Below are positions 23,990 to 34,814 of a stretch of DNA of 64,000 nt, one piece after another. Location of the stretch: assembly GCA_963383645.1 (NCBI GenBank), contig OY726558.1, forward strand, positions 180,751,634-180,815,633, in the 5' to 3' direction. Each line of letters begins with the position of its first letter. The first letter of the stretch is position 1. Source of the stretch: Muscardinus avellanarius (lineage: Eukaryota > Chordata > Mammalia > Rodentia > Gliridae). A program made the translations under genes and the position numbers. The notes below the pieces were generated by a model that was given only the letters and a program-made list of their open reading frames with translations, made no database searches and was not told the DNA's origin.

Positions 23990-24935
23990 CCTGCTGATCA
24001 ATTTCATCTCTTCTTTGATTCTGAGGTCTGCTTTTCTCTTCTTTGTGTTTTCTTTATTTAAGTATTTTCTCTAGTGTTGGTTTTGAATTCAAGAATATTT
24101 TTAGATTCTGCTTATCTTGAAACACTTTTGTTTCTCATCAATTTTGAATAATATCTTTGTCAGATATAGCAGTTCTGGTTCAAAGTTATTTTCTTACAGA
24201 AAACATACCAATCTCTCCTGGCATTCATGACTTGAGTTATATAGACTAGGGTGACTTTTATTGTTTTGCTCCTATATGTCACCCATCCTTTTGTTCTTAC
24301 TGCTTTTAAGATCCTTTCCTTTGCCTCCATGATGGTCATTTTGATTATTACATGGCATGGAGAGGTCCCTCTTTTATCTTGTTTTAATGGTGTTCTGTAT
24401 GTTTCCTGAACATATAAATCAAAGTCTCATTTCATGTGTGGAAAATTCTCTGATATTATTTCTTTGAAAATATTATGAATACCCTTTGTCTGTACATCTA
24501 TCTCTTTTTAATACCTTTTATCCATAAGTAGGACATTTTGAATTGTCCCAGAGTTGTTGGATGTTTAGGTTTTGTTGCTCTAATGACTTCAATATGCTGT
24601 TGACTGTGCTTTTTGTTTTGAATGAACTGTCTTCTAACAGTGATATTTTATTTTCTGTTTCATCTAATCTTACAAATTTCTTTTCTATTGCTCTCTTCAT
24701 TTAATTTATTGACTCATTTCATTCCAGACCTCATTCTGATTCTTTCTTTGTATCTCCATTTCCTCTTTCATTTTCTGTACACTTGCTTTGAGGCCATTCA
24801 CATATTGAAGATCAGGATTTGTAATTCTTCTTGCATTTCTTGTAGGTCATTATTTGTGATGTCTGTTATTTCTTCACTGTTCCTAGTTCCCATGTTTTCA
24901 AGGTTCTCAGTGTTGTTTTTCTGATGGCTGGGCAT
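23990..24935 (-). pseudogene. L1 ORF1 (RNA-binding chaperone) remnant
   Basis: ORF1p coats L1 RNA as a trimer. The start ATG at 24933-24935 begins MPSHQKNNTENLENMGTRN on the minus strand, which lines up with the N-terminus of the better ORF1 at 34814. The coiled-coil part survives as a 60-codon ORF at 24518-24700 (LDETENKISLLEDSSF). The RRM and C-terminal domains are recognisable between 24000 and 24500 only through frameshifts and stops. It is useful as an internal reference for where L1 ORF1 starts in this genome. Confidence 0.8.
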
Positions 24936-26468
24936 CTTGTCTTTTGTGGGTATTATGTCTGATCCAATCTTACTATTATAAATTTAGAGGTATCAACAAG
25001 TAAGCAGTGCTTTTTTCAATGTTGAGGGTTGGGTAATGGAGGAGGAGCTAGGGTGATAGGTACAGGAGTTGGGTAAAGTAGAGGGTATGATTAGGTTAAG
25101 TAAGGATTTAAGTATAAAAAGGTAGCATGTGGTTGAGAATGAGAGAAGGGTAAATAGTAGGACTCCTGTAGTTAATAGAGTAAGTATCGGAATATGAAGT
25201 ATCATATGTAAAACAAGAAGACAAAATAAGGGAAAAAAGAAAAGTTTTGAGAAAAGAGAGTAGATGGGCTAGAGTGAGGAAATTTATAAAAGGAATGGAG
25301 AAGAAGGAAACAAACATAAAGTAACCAAAAAGTTACAAAAACTAACAATTATGAATCAGAGACAAAACACAAAAAACAACCAAAAAAATATGAAAGTGAC
25401 AAAAGGAAGAAAAAATTAAAGTACAAAAATAAAATGAAATAAGAGACCTAGTGACAGTGTTTGGAAGAAAAACCAAGCAAAACAAAACAAAACAAAAACA
25501 AATAAAATTAAAAATCAGTCTTACTAATTTATAAACATAGGACCAGACCCATTTAATATCTATATATTTGTTTACTGTGGTAGATTCTGGAGTATATTCC
25601 AATGTCTCTTGTTTGTTCTGTAACCTATTGTCAGCACTTGTACCCACTGTGAGTGTTTGCACCTCTCTTTTGCCTCTGACAGCTGTTTAGGTATCAGGGC
25701 ATCAGGTGCCACTGTTAATGAGTTCCATGTAAGTCCAGGGTTCTGTGTTTTTTCACCCTGTGCTCTATGTACCCTTGGGCCTCTGAGATCCTCATTCAAG
25801 GCTCAGGCCCTCTGCTCTGCACCTGCACTTCCCTATCTGAATCGGCAGGGGGTGTCCAGTGTAGTCTTGGAGAAATTCCCTGTGACCCTGTGCAGATACC
25901 ACTCCTTGAGCACCTTTCCTGTGTCTCTGAAGGTTCTAATTGTACTAGCCTGCTGGGTCCTGTGGTTTCTCTGGGCAGTCTTCTGCCAAGTATAGAGTAA
26001 CGTTGCAGTTACCTAGTTCTGCTGAAGGGTCTCTGGAGAGCTCATTGTGCTGCTGAGGTTGCCAACTCTGGTGAGCACTCCAGATTTGTTATCTTTTACT
26101 GAGTCCCTGAAGTGTGGTGCCAGTCACTGAAGATGTTGGAGCTCTGTGGCTGCTTTCAAGTTCTTGGATTATTTTTCTGGCTTTCTTGGGGCTGCCTTGT
26201 TGGCCAGAGCTGGGACTCATGATTTTGGCCCATAGCCCGTGATGTCACTGGCAGCTGGGCCATGTCAACATCAGGTTAGTTGTGCACTTGGGCTTTTTGA
26301 AGTGAATGTCACAGTTCAGAGTACTGTATTCCTTTCACTGTAGTTCTTGGTTCTGTTTTGGATCATGAGCTTTATTTATTTTGTCAAGATGCTGCCTTCT
26401 TGGTAATTGAACTTTGTTTCAGCTGCTGAGATGTGCCTGTCCCACAGTCACCATTTTAAATACCCCCT
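24936..26468 (-). promoter_or_regulatory. L1 5'UTR, older type (pyrimidine-rich 3' part)
   Basis: The 5' terminus contains AAAATGGTGACTG, a diverged YY1-like site as found at L1 5' ends. The next 0.9 kb is mixed-sequence UTR. The 0.6 kb next to ORF1 is strongly pyrimidine-rich on the L1 strand (purine-rich as displayed at 25.0-25.56 kb). The same two-part layout and the same opening CTCAG-AGCTGAAACAAA recur at 40.9-42.78 kb. Promoter activity is inferred from family knowledge. Confidence 0.75.
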
Positions 26469-26469
26469 G

Positions 26470-27268
26470 AGTTATATGTTTTTTAAAAATTTAGTCTCAA
26501 TATGTATTGTTGGAGTTCAATGATTATAATTTTCTGTTCTTAACATGTCACAAGTTTTCCTCAATATAACTTAGTTGTAAATATTTAATATTTTAATAAT
26601 TATTGAAGGTATATGATGAAGAGTGCTGAGATATTTTAAATTATTTATATTTGTTGCAATTAGCTTTCTAATATAAATTTTTAAATGTAACTTGAATAAA
26701 GTTTCTATTAGTATACACATCACACACACATTTCTTTAGACTATGAGTGACAATGGTACCTTTCTCTCTAGATTCTTTTGTGATAGCTGATTAATTCTTC
26801 ATTCTGGGATGGATCTTCTTTAAGGGCTCTTGACAAAGCAAAACTGTCTAGAAATTGACCTCAAATTACAGAATAAAATGGAGGGGATGGAGGGGTCAAG
26901 TTAGTATCAAGGCCAGAAAGTTCTTATATTCTGTGGTGGTAAACATGTTTTCAAGTGTGCTGATTCTGTGAAGGTTGATTCTTTTTAGGGTTTTGCTATG
27001 ATGGATTTTATGTAAATTGAATTATTATTATACTAAGCAGAGATCTATAAACAAATTTTATATGTTGTTAATGTCTTGCAGCCCTAACAGGGACTCAGCT
27101 CTAGAATGTTTGTGTTGATATGATGGCATGAACTCAAATACACAATTCTCAGTCATATTTCTGCAATTCACAAATATATTTTATTTTTAATTAGATAAAT
27201 AATATGACCAAATGTATGATTCATTCAAATTAAATTTTATAGCAAAATTTTATTTTAGATTTGTTGAC
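26470..27268. other. Unique AT-rich DNA, nothing recognised
   Basis: No repeat or coding signal was recognised. Confidence 0.4.
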
Positions 27269-27286
27269 TTCTTAGTGTAATTTTTT

Positions 27287-27479
27287 TGTGGTACTGGGGA
27301 TGGAACCCAGGGGCTCTTCTTCCTATGGGAAGTTCCATCCCCAGGCCTATTTTATATTTTATTTGGAAACAGGGTCTAAGTTGCTGAGAGCCTCAGTAAG
27401 TAGCTAAGGCTGGCTTCAAACCTGTGATCCTCCTGTCTCAGCCTCCCAAGCACTGGGATTACAAGTGTGTGCCACCTGG
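27287..27479 (-). mobile_element. B1-dID SINE, classical type
   Basis: Complete minus-strand dimer. TTCTTAGTGTAATTTTTT is repeated exactly on both sides (27269-27286 and from 27480), a clear 18-base target-site duplication. The right half holds a small palindrome, GGGAAGTTCCATCCCC following GGATGGAACCC. Confidence 0.92.
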
Positions 27480-27616
27480 TTCTTAGTGTAATTTTTTATA
27501 TACCAGATATAATGAGGAAATTTTAGGAACATTTAAATATATTCAAATGCTCCAAATTTTTTAAGAGACACTATTCTGACAGGTTTGGTAATTCAGAGGT
27601 CTAAAATTCTGCACAT

Positions 27617-27621
<5 letters not shown>

Positions 27622-27670
<49 letters not shown>
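27622..27670. repeat. (AT)n microsatellite
   Basis: About 24 AT units. Confidence 0.95.
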
Positions 27671-27671
<1 letters not shown>

Positions 27672-27672
<1 letters not shown>

Positions 27673-29840
27673 AAAAAGAAAGTAGGCTACATTTCCTTAT
27701 CCTTCATCAGACTATGAGTATGTATTAAAGATAATTTTGTACATTCATATTAGTTCATGTGAGTATGGCTTGATAATATTTTATGCTTTGTCAAATGTGT
27801 ATCATTGAATTCATGTGATAAAATGACCATTGTTTGGATGACTTCATGGTAATCAAGTGTCACAATCATGACATTACCTGAGTTTTGTTGGAAGGATCCT
27901 TCTCAGGTTCTGTTTAGTAATGAGGGTATCTGATGCCAAGATTTCTGTCTGGAATTCACTAAGATTCTTTAAGAAACCTAAGACTATGTGTTGATAACTT
28001 AATACTAACCTCTGTGTACTTCTTATATTGGAGGGCCTTTAAGTCTTTCTTTGTTTAAGATTCCTACCTTTGGTAAAGACTTTCATAGAAATTATGTAGT
28101 CCCCTGAGAATTCTTAGATAACTACTTCACCTACAGCCTTTTTTTAAACAAGAAATAAGTGCCTTAAACAACAATGAGTACTGCCTGTATTAAAAAAAAA
28201 TACTGGTATGTTCATTAATTTTTAAACCACATCCAAAGGAAGTTTTATATTTTATAGAATGGATATTATGGTTCTATTCATATTTACAGAAGCTGTGGAA
28301 TAAAATTTCACAGTGCATGTTAGTGATACTAGAAATAATAGTCCATGTAAAGCAGCGACTCTTCTAAAGTGTGATATAAAGTTCTAAAATACCTGACAGT
28401 ATCAATCATCTTGATATTAAATTAGCTATGAACATACTTAAAATAATTAGAGACTAAACACCAGAAGTTTTAGAAACACAAACATTTAAGAAAATATTGC
28501 TTAACAAAGAGAAAAGAATTATAGGCAAAATATTTGAAATGTTATAATCCACTTGTTTTGTCTTGTTTTAGAGTTTTATTGGTATATTATAGTTATACAT
28601 TCATAGTGATAACTTTTTAAATTACTTTTCTTCTTATTTTTCTGTAAGTTTAGAATATTTACAAAATTGTTTTATTCTTGTAACTAAGTAAAAATATTTC
28701 AATATTCAACCTAAAAATTGTGGCCTATTCTAACTGCTAGTAAAAATATACCAGTGGGAGTAGAACAAAAAGATTTCCTTCCCTCTTATAATACTCAAAA
28801 AGTTGTTTTATTATTAATTAAAACAATAGCAACAACAAAGAAAAACAGTGTAATACTAGCTAATGTTACTTCTGTCTTCCCTGAGGAACAAAATTTTTCT
28901 TCAGAGTTAGAGAAAGTAGACTGTTTTACTTAAATTATAAGTTGCTTCCCTGATAATCTTTATACAAGCATGTCTATTTAATGAAAGGCATACATTTTTA
29001 ATATTTTTTCTTAAAGCTAGAAGGAAATGATTGTGCTTCATTCAACCCTGCAGACATTGTAAAAGATATGGCATCTGTCTTTAGATTGTTACCTGATGCC
29101 TCCTTGCACATGAATATAACGTATGATGTTTCTAGGGTGTGTATGCTTTTGTATGTGTCATGAATGCAGTTGGGAGTGGTTCATTTCCTGTGTTTTACAT
29201 ACGTGATAAATGTATTTCTATGACTCAGAAAAATACAAATCGAAACCAATTGAAATCCTTTGACTTTATTGTGTCTTCTGGACCTGGTTTGGGTTTTTAT
29301 TTAATTTGGTTTAGCTTGTTAATTTATAATTGATACAGATAAAATCTAGAAAAACATTACTCATATTTTTAATTGTATATTTGTTTTTTTTTCTTGTATT
29401 GATGCTTGCAGGAATAATTGTTTATGATTATTCTTTTTTACTTTATAATTCAAATATTTCTTTGATATATGTCAAAATTTAATCTTTCTTATTAATTTGC
29501 CAAGATGTTGATTTTTTATTAACTTGTTTTATTAATATTTACTTATAATTTAAAAGATCATTCTCTATTTCTTTTTTCATTTTGTTCTTATTACTTGTCT
29601 GAACTAAATCTGCTTGCTTTTACTATTTACTATTTACTCTATAATACTTAAGTATTATAAATAATTTCTGAATTTAATCTGTTTGGCATCATTTTTATTC
29701 TTTCTATAGTACTCTATACTATAGAGTAATATAAATTCATTTCAATGTAATTCCCTCCAATTTTCTTTTTTTTTCCTTCTTATTTTTCATTCTTACTGTG
29801 TTCTTTAAACCAGTACACAATTATATAACTAGCTCAGGCC
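27672..29840. other. Unique AT-rich DNA; possible tiny L1 tail at 28562-28615
   Basis: The only repeat-like text is GTTTTATTGGTATATTATAG followed by TTATACATTCATAGTG, which resembles a reversed L1 3' end of some 50 bases. The remainder shows no recognised repeat or exon. Confidence 0.4.
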
Positions 29841-29841
29841 T

Positions 29842-29843
<2 letters not shown>

Positions 29844-29893
<50 letters not shown>
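29844..29893. repeat. (TA)n microsatellite
   Basis: About 25 TA units, passing into TTTATTTATAT. Confidence 0.95.
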
Positions 29894-29897
<4 letters not shown>

Positions 29898-29899
29898 TT

Positions 29900-31078
29900 A
29901 TATACCTTCCTTTGACGTTGTTCATTTGTTTTATATTATTGCATTATATGTCCAGTATTTGAGTATAGCACTTTTCTTACTTTTATAGAGAGGTTCATCT
30001 TTTGCTTAGAATTGACAATTGAGTTTTGATTTAGATAGGCTTCCCAGGCTACATGTTTTAAGACTTAACAAAACCTTAAATTTATCATTTCAAAAAATAT
30101 CCTGTTGAGAACAGGAAGACAGTAGGATAAGAACATTTTTTTTTTGGACAGGAAACTGTAACTTTGCAGTTATCAGAGCTTCTTCTAGGTTTGTTCTGGC
30201 AGCAAGGGGATAACTGCATGACTCTGCCCTTTGTCCTGGTTCTGGGGCAGCTAACGCAGTGTGTCTTCATCTGACAAAATATTCTTCAGTGATGATTCTG
30301 GAAATTTTTTGTCCACTGACTTGATTCAGTAGTACTTTCTGTGGCAAAGTTTCTTGTAATTTCTAACATTTACATTGCAGTCTCATCAAATTTCTAAAAA
30401 CAAAAGATTTGGACCCTATTTTACTTACTGGGATCGAGCAAGTAAGAATCCTGGATAGTTCAAAACTTTGGATAGATATTCTAAGTTAAATATGTTTAAA
30501 TTAGTTTTTTTACCTCAATCTGGCTTTTTTTTTGTACAGTTTTTCTCCCCCATATATGTAGTAACAAAACCAAAATAGGAATATTTAAAGCCATCACCAA
30601 ACTGTTTTTTTATTTTTTTACTTTAGACAGGATATTTAAGACTTTCCTTTTCCTATCTCATGCTTTTTTTTTTCTCATAAAAAAAACACTCTAGAGCAAA
30701 TTCTAGAGTCCCTTTGGCCTTAGTTTGAATAAAGTCACAGAGAAAATAGCTCCTCATGAGATGTGACACATTTGACACTAAGGAGCCTCACTTTAGCGGT
30801 TGCCACATTTCTCTGGCTTCTGCCTAGAACTTCCCTGATGCTGAGCAGGGATGCCTCTTGACTTTTCAAAAATACATCTCCCAAGTTCAGCAAAGTCAGG
30901 ACCCCAAGGTAAATCTTCAGCCAATAGAAAGAAAAAGATAAAAAAGAATAAGGATTAAGGCTTTGTCATTTCCTCTCTCGGGTGGAGTATGATGCACATA
31001 TTTTTAGAATTCCTCAAAAGTTTCCAGAGTCTTAGAGCACTAGTCATCCACAGGGATTGTTAACTTAAAAACTCATTA
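29900..31078. other. Unique DNA, nothing recognised
   Basis: Less AT-rich at 30.65-30.95 kb, but no repeat family, splice-flanked ORF or RNA gene could be recognised. Confidence 0.4.
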
Positions 31079-31079
31079 C

Positions 31080-31306
31080 AGGCAAATATGGTCATGCATG
31101 CTTATATACCAGTACTTGGGAGGCTGAGACAGGAAGACTGTAGGTTTGAGGTTGGTCTCAGCAACTTAGTGAGACCCTGTTTGAAAATTTTTTATAAAAG
31201 GGGTTTGTAGGGTAGCTCATAGGTAGATTTTTCCTGATTTCAATCCCCAGTACCAAATGGAAGGAAGGAAGGAAGGAAGGAAGGAAGGAAGGAAGGAAGG
31301 AAGGAG
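31080..31306 (+). mobile_element. B1-dID SINE, classical type, (GGAA)n tail
   Basis: The dimer carries ACTTGGGAGGCTGAGACAGG, CAGCAACTTAGTGAGACCCTG and a right half ending AATCCCCAGTACC. Its tail is a (GGAA)n tract of about 12 units at 31259-31306. Confidence 0.9.
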
Positions 31307-31309
31307 AGC

Positions 31310-32235
31310 TTTTTATGGCCTATTTTCTTCCTCTTTTACTTCACTCCTATATAGAATTACACTATACACAGTCTATATGCAAGACTTTAACCCAAAGTGA
31401 ACTTAGGAAGGGAATCCAGGCCTATATTTTTGGTGCTAAGAGCAGATCTAGAAAGAAGTTTCTCAAAATATCTTTCTAGAAATGGAATCACCTACATATC
31501 CAATGATAAGAGATCACACTATGATTATAAGTGAGGCAATAGTTAACCCAGACACGCAAAAGAATGCCTTTCCAGTCAGCCTACTGGACTGAAATAAAAT
31601 ATAAGTTGAATAAGAAGCGTTGGGTAACTGAGTAACTAACTTCCTCTACTACCAACTTACAGCATGCTGGAGAAGGACAAAGCATTCATGGATGAGTTAA
31701 TGAGACCCACATTATTGCAACCACAAGGATACCATGGAGAAAATCAGATGCTGTGTTTACTGTAAGAGAAACAGAGCTTGCAGAAAATGTTGCATGTGCG
31801 ATATCTTCAACTACCTTATATCAGATGCTTAGGCTTTCTTAGGACAACAGTTAGATTCAAAGACATGTAACTGTACTGGAGCATTTTCGTACATGATTGT
31901 GAGAATCTCCAGTCTCCAGTTCTCATTAATTCCCTAGACAGAATGGGAGTTTTAACCCTTTTCACTATGAGAAGATGGCACACAAGAGGATGCTGTGCTC
32001 ATTGAACTTTGTGTCTCCATTTTTTATTGCCTCTTGGACCAATAGCTACAGTCAAGTCTCAGCATGCAAAGAGCAAAGCAATAAAGCTCCTAATATAAAA
32101 CAAACACTTATATATGGGAGAACTGAAGTTTCTTGTACAAACCAGAAGCAAAAATGTACACGTGAAAGAGAATCTCTTATTAATATTGATCTGATGGACA
32201 AAATAAAACATTTAGCAAAGAAGAATTATTGGAGA
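31310..32235. other. Unique DNA, nothing recognised
   Basis: A 111-codon plus-strand ORF (31975-32310) runs into a SINE remnant and has no family motif. It is not considered a gene. Confidence 0.4.
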
Positions 32236-32239
32236 GGGA

Positions 32240-32400
32240 TCCTAGTGACTGAATCTAGGAGTGCTCTACCACTGAACTATATCCACAGCCCTGTTTTATT
32301 TTTATTTTGAGACATGGCTTCACTAAGTAAGAAACTCAAACTTGTACTTATCCTGCCTAAGCATTCTATAGTTGGGGAAACAGAAATGTTCCCCCATACC
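32240..32400 (-). mobile_element. Old B1-dID SINE remnant
   Basis: The reversed right half is visible (GAATCTAGGAGTGCTCTACC, GAACTATATCCACAGCCC), followed by a degraded left half ending CCCCATACCCAGTA. It is strongly diverged. Confidence 0.7.
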
Positions 32401-32754
32401 CAGTAGCAGGGAGGAATTTATTGACAAAAGAGCATATATCCATGATGCATATTTAACTTCATAGCCAGTACACTTGGATCTAATCATGACTATGTACTAG
32501 GATGGGTCATTAATTGTGAATATACTCATGGTTCACTGAGAATGGACACGGTACTGACTGAGGATTCCAAATGTTTCTAAAAATGGTGGAAATGAGAGGC
32601 TGGATTTCTTAAGTGAAGATAAATACATCTTCTACCCTCATGTTGCATATATGGGATGCACTAGACCTTTGGAATCTTTGATTAAATCAACATTTGGTAA
32701 AATCTATGAGATGTGCCTGACATTTAAAGGTAGGGCCACAGTTTTCTGTATTAA

Positions 32755-32771
32755 TAGAAGTAATATTTTTA
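32755..32771. repeat. Target-site duplication, left copy
   Basis: TAGAAGTAATATTTTTA occurs here and, identically, at 35554-35570. It brackets the minus-strand L1-derived element between them. The empty-site sequence would read ATTTTT/AAAGC at the nick, agreeing with the L1 endonuclease preference TTTT/AA. Confidence 0.9.
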
Positions 32772-32960
32772 TTTTTTATTTTTTTATTTTTTTTCATATT
32801 TATTTTTAATTGGTGCACTGTATTCATACATCATAGTGGGATACATACTTTTGTAGACATACATGCACACATTGCCCAGTCAGCCCCCACCCGATCCCCA
32901 TCCCGTTCTCTCCCTATCCCCCCCTCCTATGCTTGGCTTAGTAGTTGACATCTAGTATTA
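32772..32960 (-). mobile_element. L1 3'UTR end with A-rich tail (part of the half-L1)
   Basis: On the minus strand it reads AACTACTAAGCCAAGCATAGG, a GGGGGATAGGGAGAGAACGGG purine-rich stretch, and GAATACAGTGCACCAATTAA before the tail. The L1 at 48.1-49.2 kb has the same order of words ahead of its AATGCACCAATAAA end. The G-rich stretch is typical of L1 3'UTRs. Confidence 0.85.
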
Positions 32961-33850
32961 TAGCAATTTATCCAAAATTAAAAATGATAATCTCACATAA
33001 CAGTTTCATTTGTCTGATACCAAGCTTTTGATGACTTAAAGATAACATTTCAATATTTCTTTTTGCTTTCTTTCTTACCAGAGAATCTATTTTTTTCTAT
33101 TTTTTAGGTGAAACTATCATATATTTATATATTTATTTTTCAGAAAAAAAATATATCCTAATATGGAATATGGACTCTAGGTACCCACATCGATCTTGAA
33201 AAAGAACAAAGCTAGAAGATATATATTTTCTGATTTCAAACCATATAAAGCTACAATAATTGAAACAGTGTAGCACTATTCTAAAGGCAGATATATAAAC
33301 CATTGGAGTTAAATAAAAGCCTAGACCTAAATTCTTCCCTATAATGTCGTTATTTTTGACAAGGTTTCCACGAACATTTGGTGGTAGAAATAATAATCTT
33401 TTAACTAAATATTGTTGAAAAATAATAATTACATGGAAAAGAATAAAATTGGACCCTTACCTAATCCCATATACAAATATTAACTCAAAATAGATAAAAG
33501 ACCTAAATATAAATCTTAAGACTATAAACTTTTAGGAGAAAATCTGGGTCATAAAACCTCACAACATTGAAATTGGCAGTGATTTCTTGGTTATGATTTC
33601 AATGGCACAGGCAACAGAAGAGTATACAAACTCCCTAAAAAATAAAAAACATATTGTATATCCAAAGACAATGTAAACAGAGTTAACAGTTACTAATAGA
33701 ATGGGATAAAATATTTCCAAATGCTATATCTGAAGGTATATTAATATTCCAACTAGAAATCCTAAAAATTAACAACAATAAAGGCAAACAATACCCTTTA
33801 GAGATAGGTAACAGACTAACATAAAAAATGAATCTCCACAGATAATCAAT
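32961..33850 (+). mobile_element. Foreign segment in the half-L1, mostly an old L1M-like ORF2 piece
   Basis: From about 33160 the plus strand reads like an old L1 ORF2: ATCTTGAAAAAGAACAAAGC, TTACATGGAAAAGAATAAAA, AACTCAAAATAGATAAAAGA and GGCACAGGCAACAGAAGAG. It carries many stops and indels. It is opposite in strand to the surrounding young L1 parts and far more diverged. The 200 bases before it (32961-33159) are AT-rich and unrecognised. It occupies the place where ORF2 should be. Confidence 0.7.
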
Positions 33851-33884
33851 CTTAGTTGTCTGTTGGATGGAAAATCTTGTTTCT

Positions 33885-34814
33885 CTAGTTCTGATGTGTG
33901 TTACCTATTTCTTCTTTATAGTTAATCTCTTTGAGTATTTTCTCTAGTGCTGGTTTTGAAGACATAAATTCCTTCAGTTTCTGTTTGTCATGGAAGCTTC
34001 TTATTTCTCCATCTAATTTGATAGAAAGTTTTGCTGGGTAGGAAATTTTTGGCTGGAAGTTGTTTTCTTTCAAAATTGGGAATATGTTACTCCAAGCCCT
34101 TCTGGCTCTCATAACTTGGTTTGGGAAGTCTGGAGTGATTCTAATTGGTTTGCCTCTGAATGTCACTTGGCCCTTTGCTTTTGTTGCCTTTAAGATTCTC
34201 TGCTTGGCTTCCACATTGGTCATTTTGACAATTATGTGGCGTGGAGATCCTCTTCTCCGATCCTGTCTAAAGGGAGTTCTATACGTTTTCTGGACCTGCG
34301 TATCGACCTCTTGCTCTATGTCTGGAAAATTTTCTGCTATTACTTCCTTGAAGAGATTGCTGATCCCTTTGGTTTCACTTTCTTTTCCCTCCTCTATTCC
34401 AAATATTCTTAGGTTAGCTCTCTTAAAATGGGCCCATATTTCTTCAATATCAGATTCCTGCTGTCGGATATTTTTTCCTAGATTAGAAACTATGCGTTCA
34501 TTTTTGGAATGATCATCTTCTAAGAGCGAGATTCTGTTCTCCATGTGTTCTAATCGGTTGTTTGTGCTTTGAATTGAGGCCTTTACTTCATTAATTGCAT
34601 CCTTTATCTCTTTTTGGCTCTCTCTGAGTTCTTTTCGAAGCACCTCTATTATTTCTATAGTTATTTTCCTGATTTGATCTTCTAGAAATCTCTGATTTTC
34701 TGTTTTATCGGGTTCTGATGTTGTGGGGTTGTGAGCATTCATTGCTCCAGTATTATTCCTCTTTCCCATGATTTCGGAAGTTTGTGCCTTCTCTGGGTTC
34801 TTCCCTTGGGTCAC
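33885..34814 (-). CDS. L1 ORF1 protein, full length but ATG replaced by GTG
   Basis: Nucleic-acid-binding ORF1p forms trimers that package L1 RNA. The 309-codon frame is uninterrupted. An N-terminal polar tail (1-40) is followed by a coiled coil (about 41-130, e.g. LEHMENRISLLEDDHSKNE). Next is an RRM-like domain (about 131-230) with ANLRIFGIEEGKE and RHIIVKM. A C-terminal domain (about 235-300) contains RRAWSNIFPILKENNFQP, YPAKLSIKLDGEI and SFHDKQKLKEFMSSKPAL. Length and domain order are those of mammalian L1 ORF1. Codon 1 in this frame is GTG (34812-34814); the older copy at 24935 has ATG at the matching place. The first ATG is codon 16 (34767-34769), giving 294 residues. No ORF2 follows. 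Expression is unknown. Confidence 0.85.
   Translation of the reverse strand: MTQGKNPEKAQTSEIMGKRNNTGAMNAHNPTTSEPDKTENQRFLEDQIRKITIEIIEVLRKELRESQKEIKDAINEVKASIQSTNNRLEHMENRISLLEDDHSKNERIVSNLGKNIRQQESDIEEIWAHFKRANLRIFGIEEGKESETKGISNLFKEVIAENFPDIEQEVDTQVQKTYRTPFRQDRRRGSPRHIIVKMTNVEAKQRILKATKAKGQVTFRGKPIRITPDFPNQVMRARRAWSNIFPILKENNFQPKISYPAKLSIKLDGEIRSFHDKQKLKEFMSSKPALEKILKEINYKEEIGNTHQN

Larger units (their letters stand above)
20622..26468 (-). mobile_element. L1 with 5'UTR, ORF1 and most of ORF2; 3' end missing
   Basis: Reading leftwards on the minus strand: a 5'UTR of about 1.5 kb (26468 to 24936), ORF1 remnant (24935 to about 23990), ORF2 remnant (about 23870 to 20622), then an abrupt stop at a SINE. 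The 5' terminus CAGGGGGTATTTAAAATGG matches the 5' end of the L1 at 40899 (GAGGAGGGATTCAAAATGG), so the element is 5' complete. This is the reverse of the usual 5' truncation. All coding parts carry stops and frameshifts, so the copy is dead. A younger SINE sits at 23651-23835. Confidence 0.85.

Noticed and set aside
25572..26000. Overlapping 75-112 codon ORFs on both strands near 25.7 kb
   Set aside because: Located in the 5'UTR of the minus-strand L1; no protein motif.
28562..28615. Reversed L1 3' end of about 50 bases
   Set aside because: Similarity to TTTTATTGGTGCATTATAG text is too short and diverged to call as a separate element.
34060..34512. 150-codon plus-strand ORF
   Set aside because: Shadow of the L1 ORF1 on the opposite strand.
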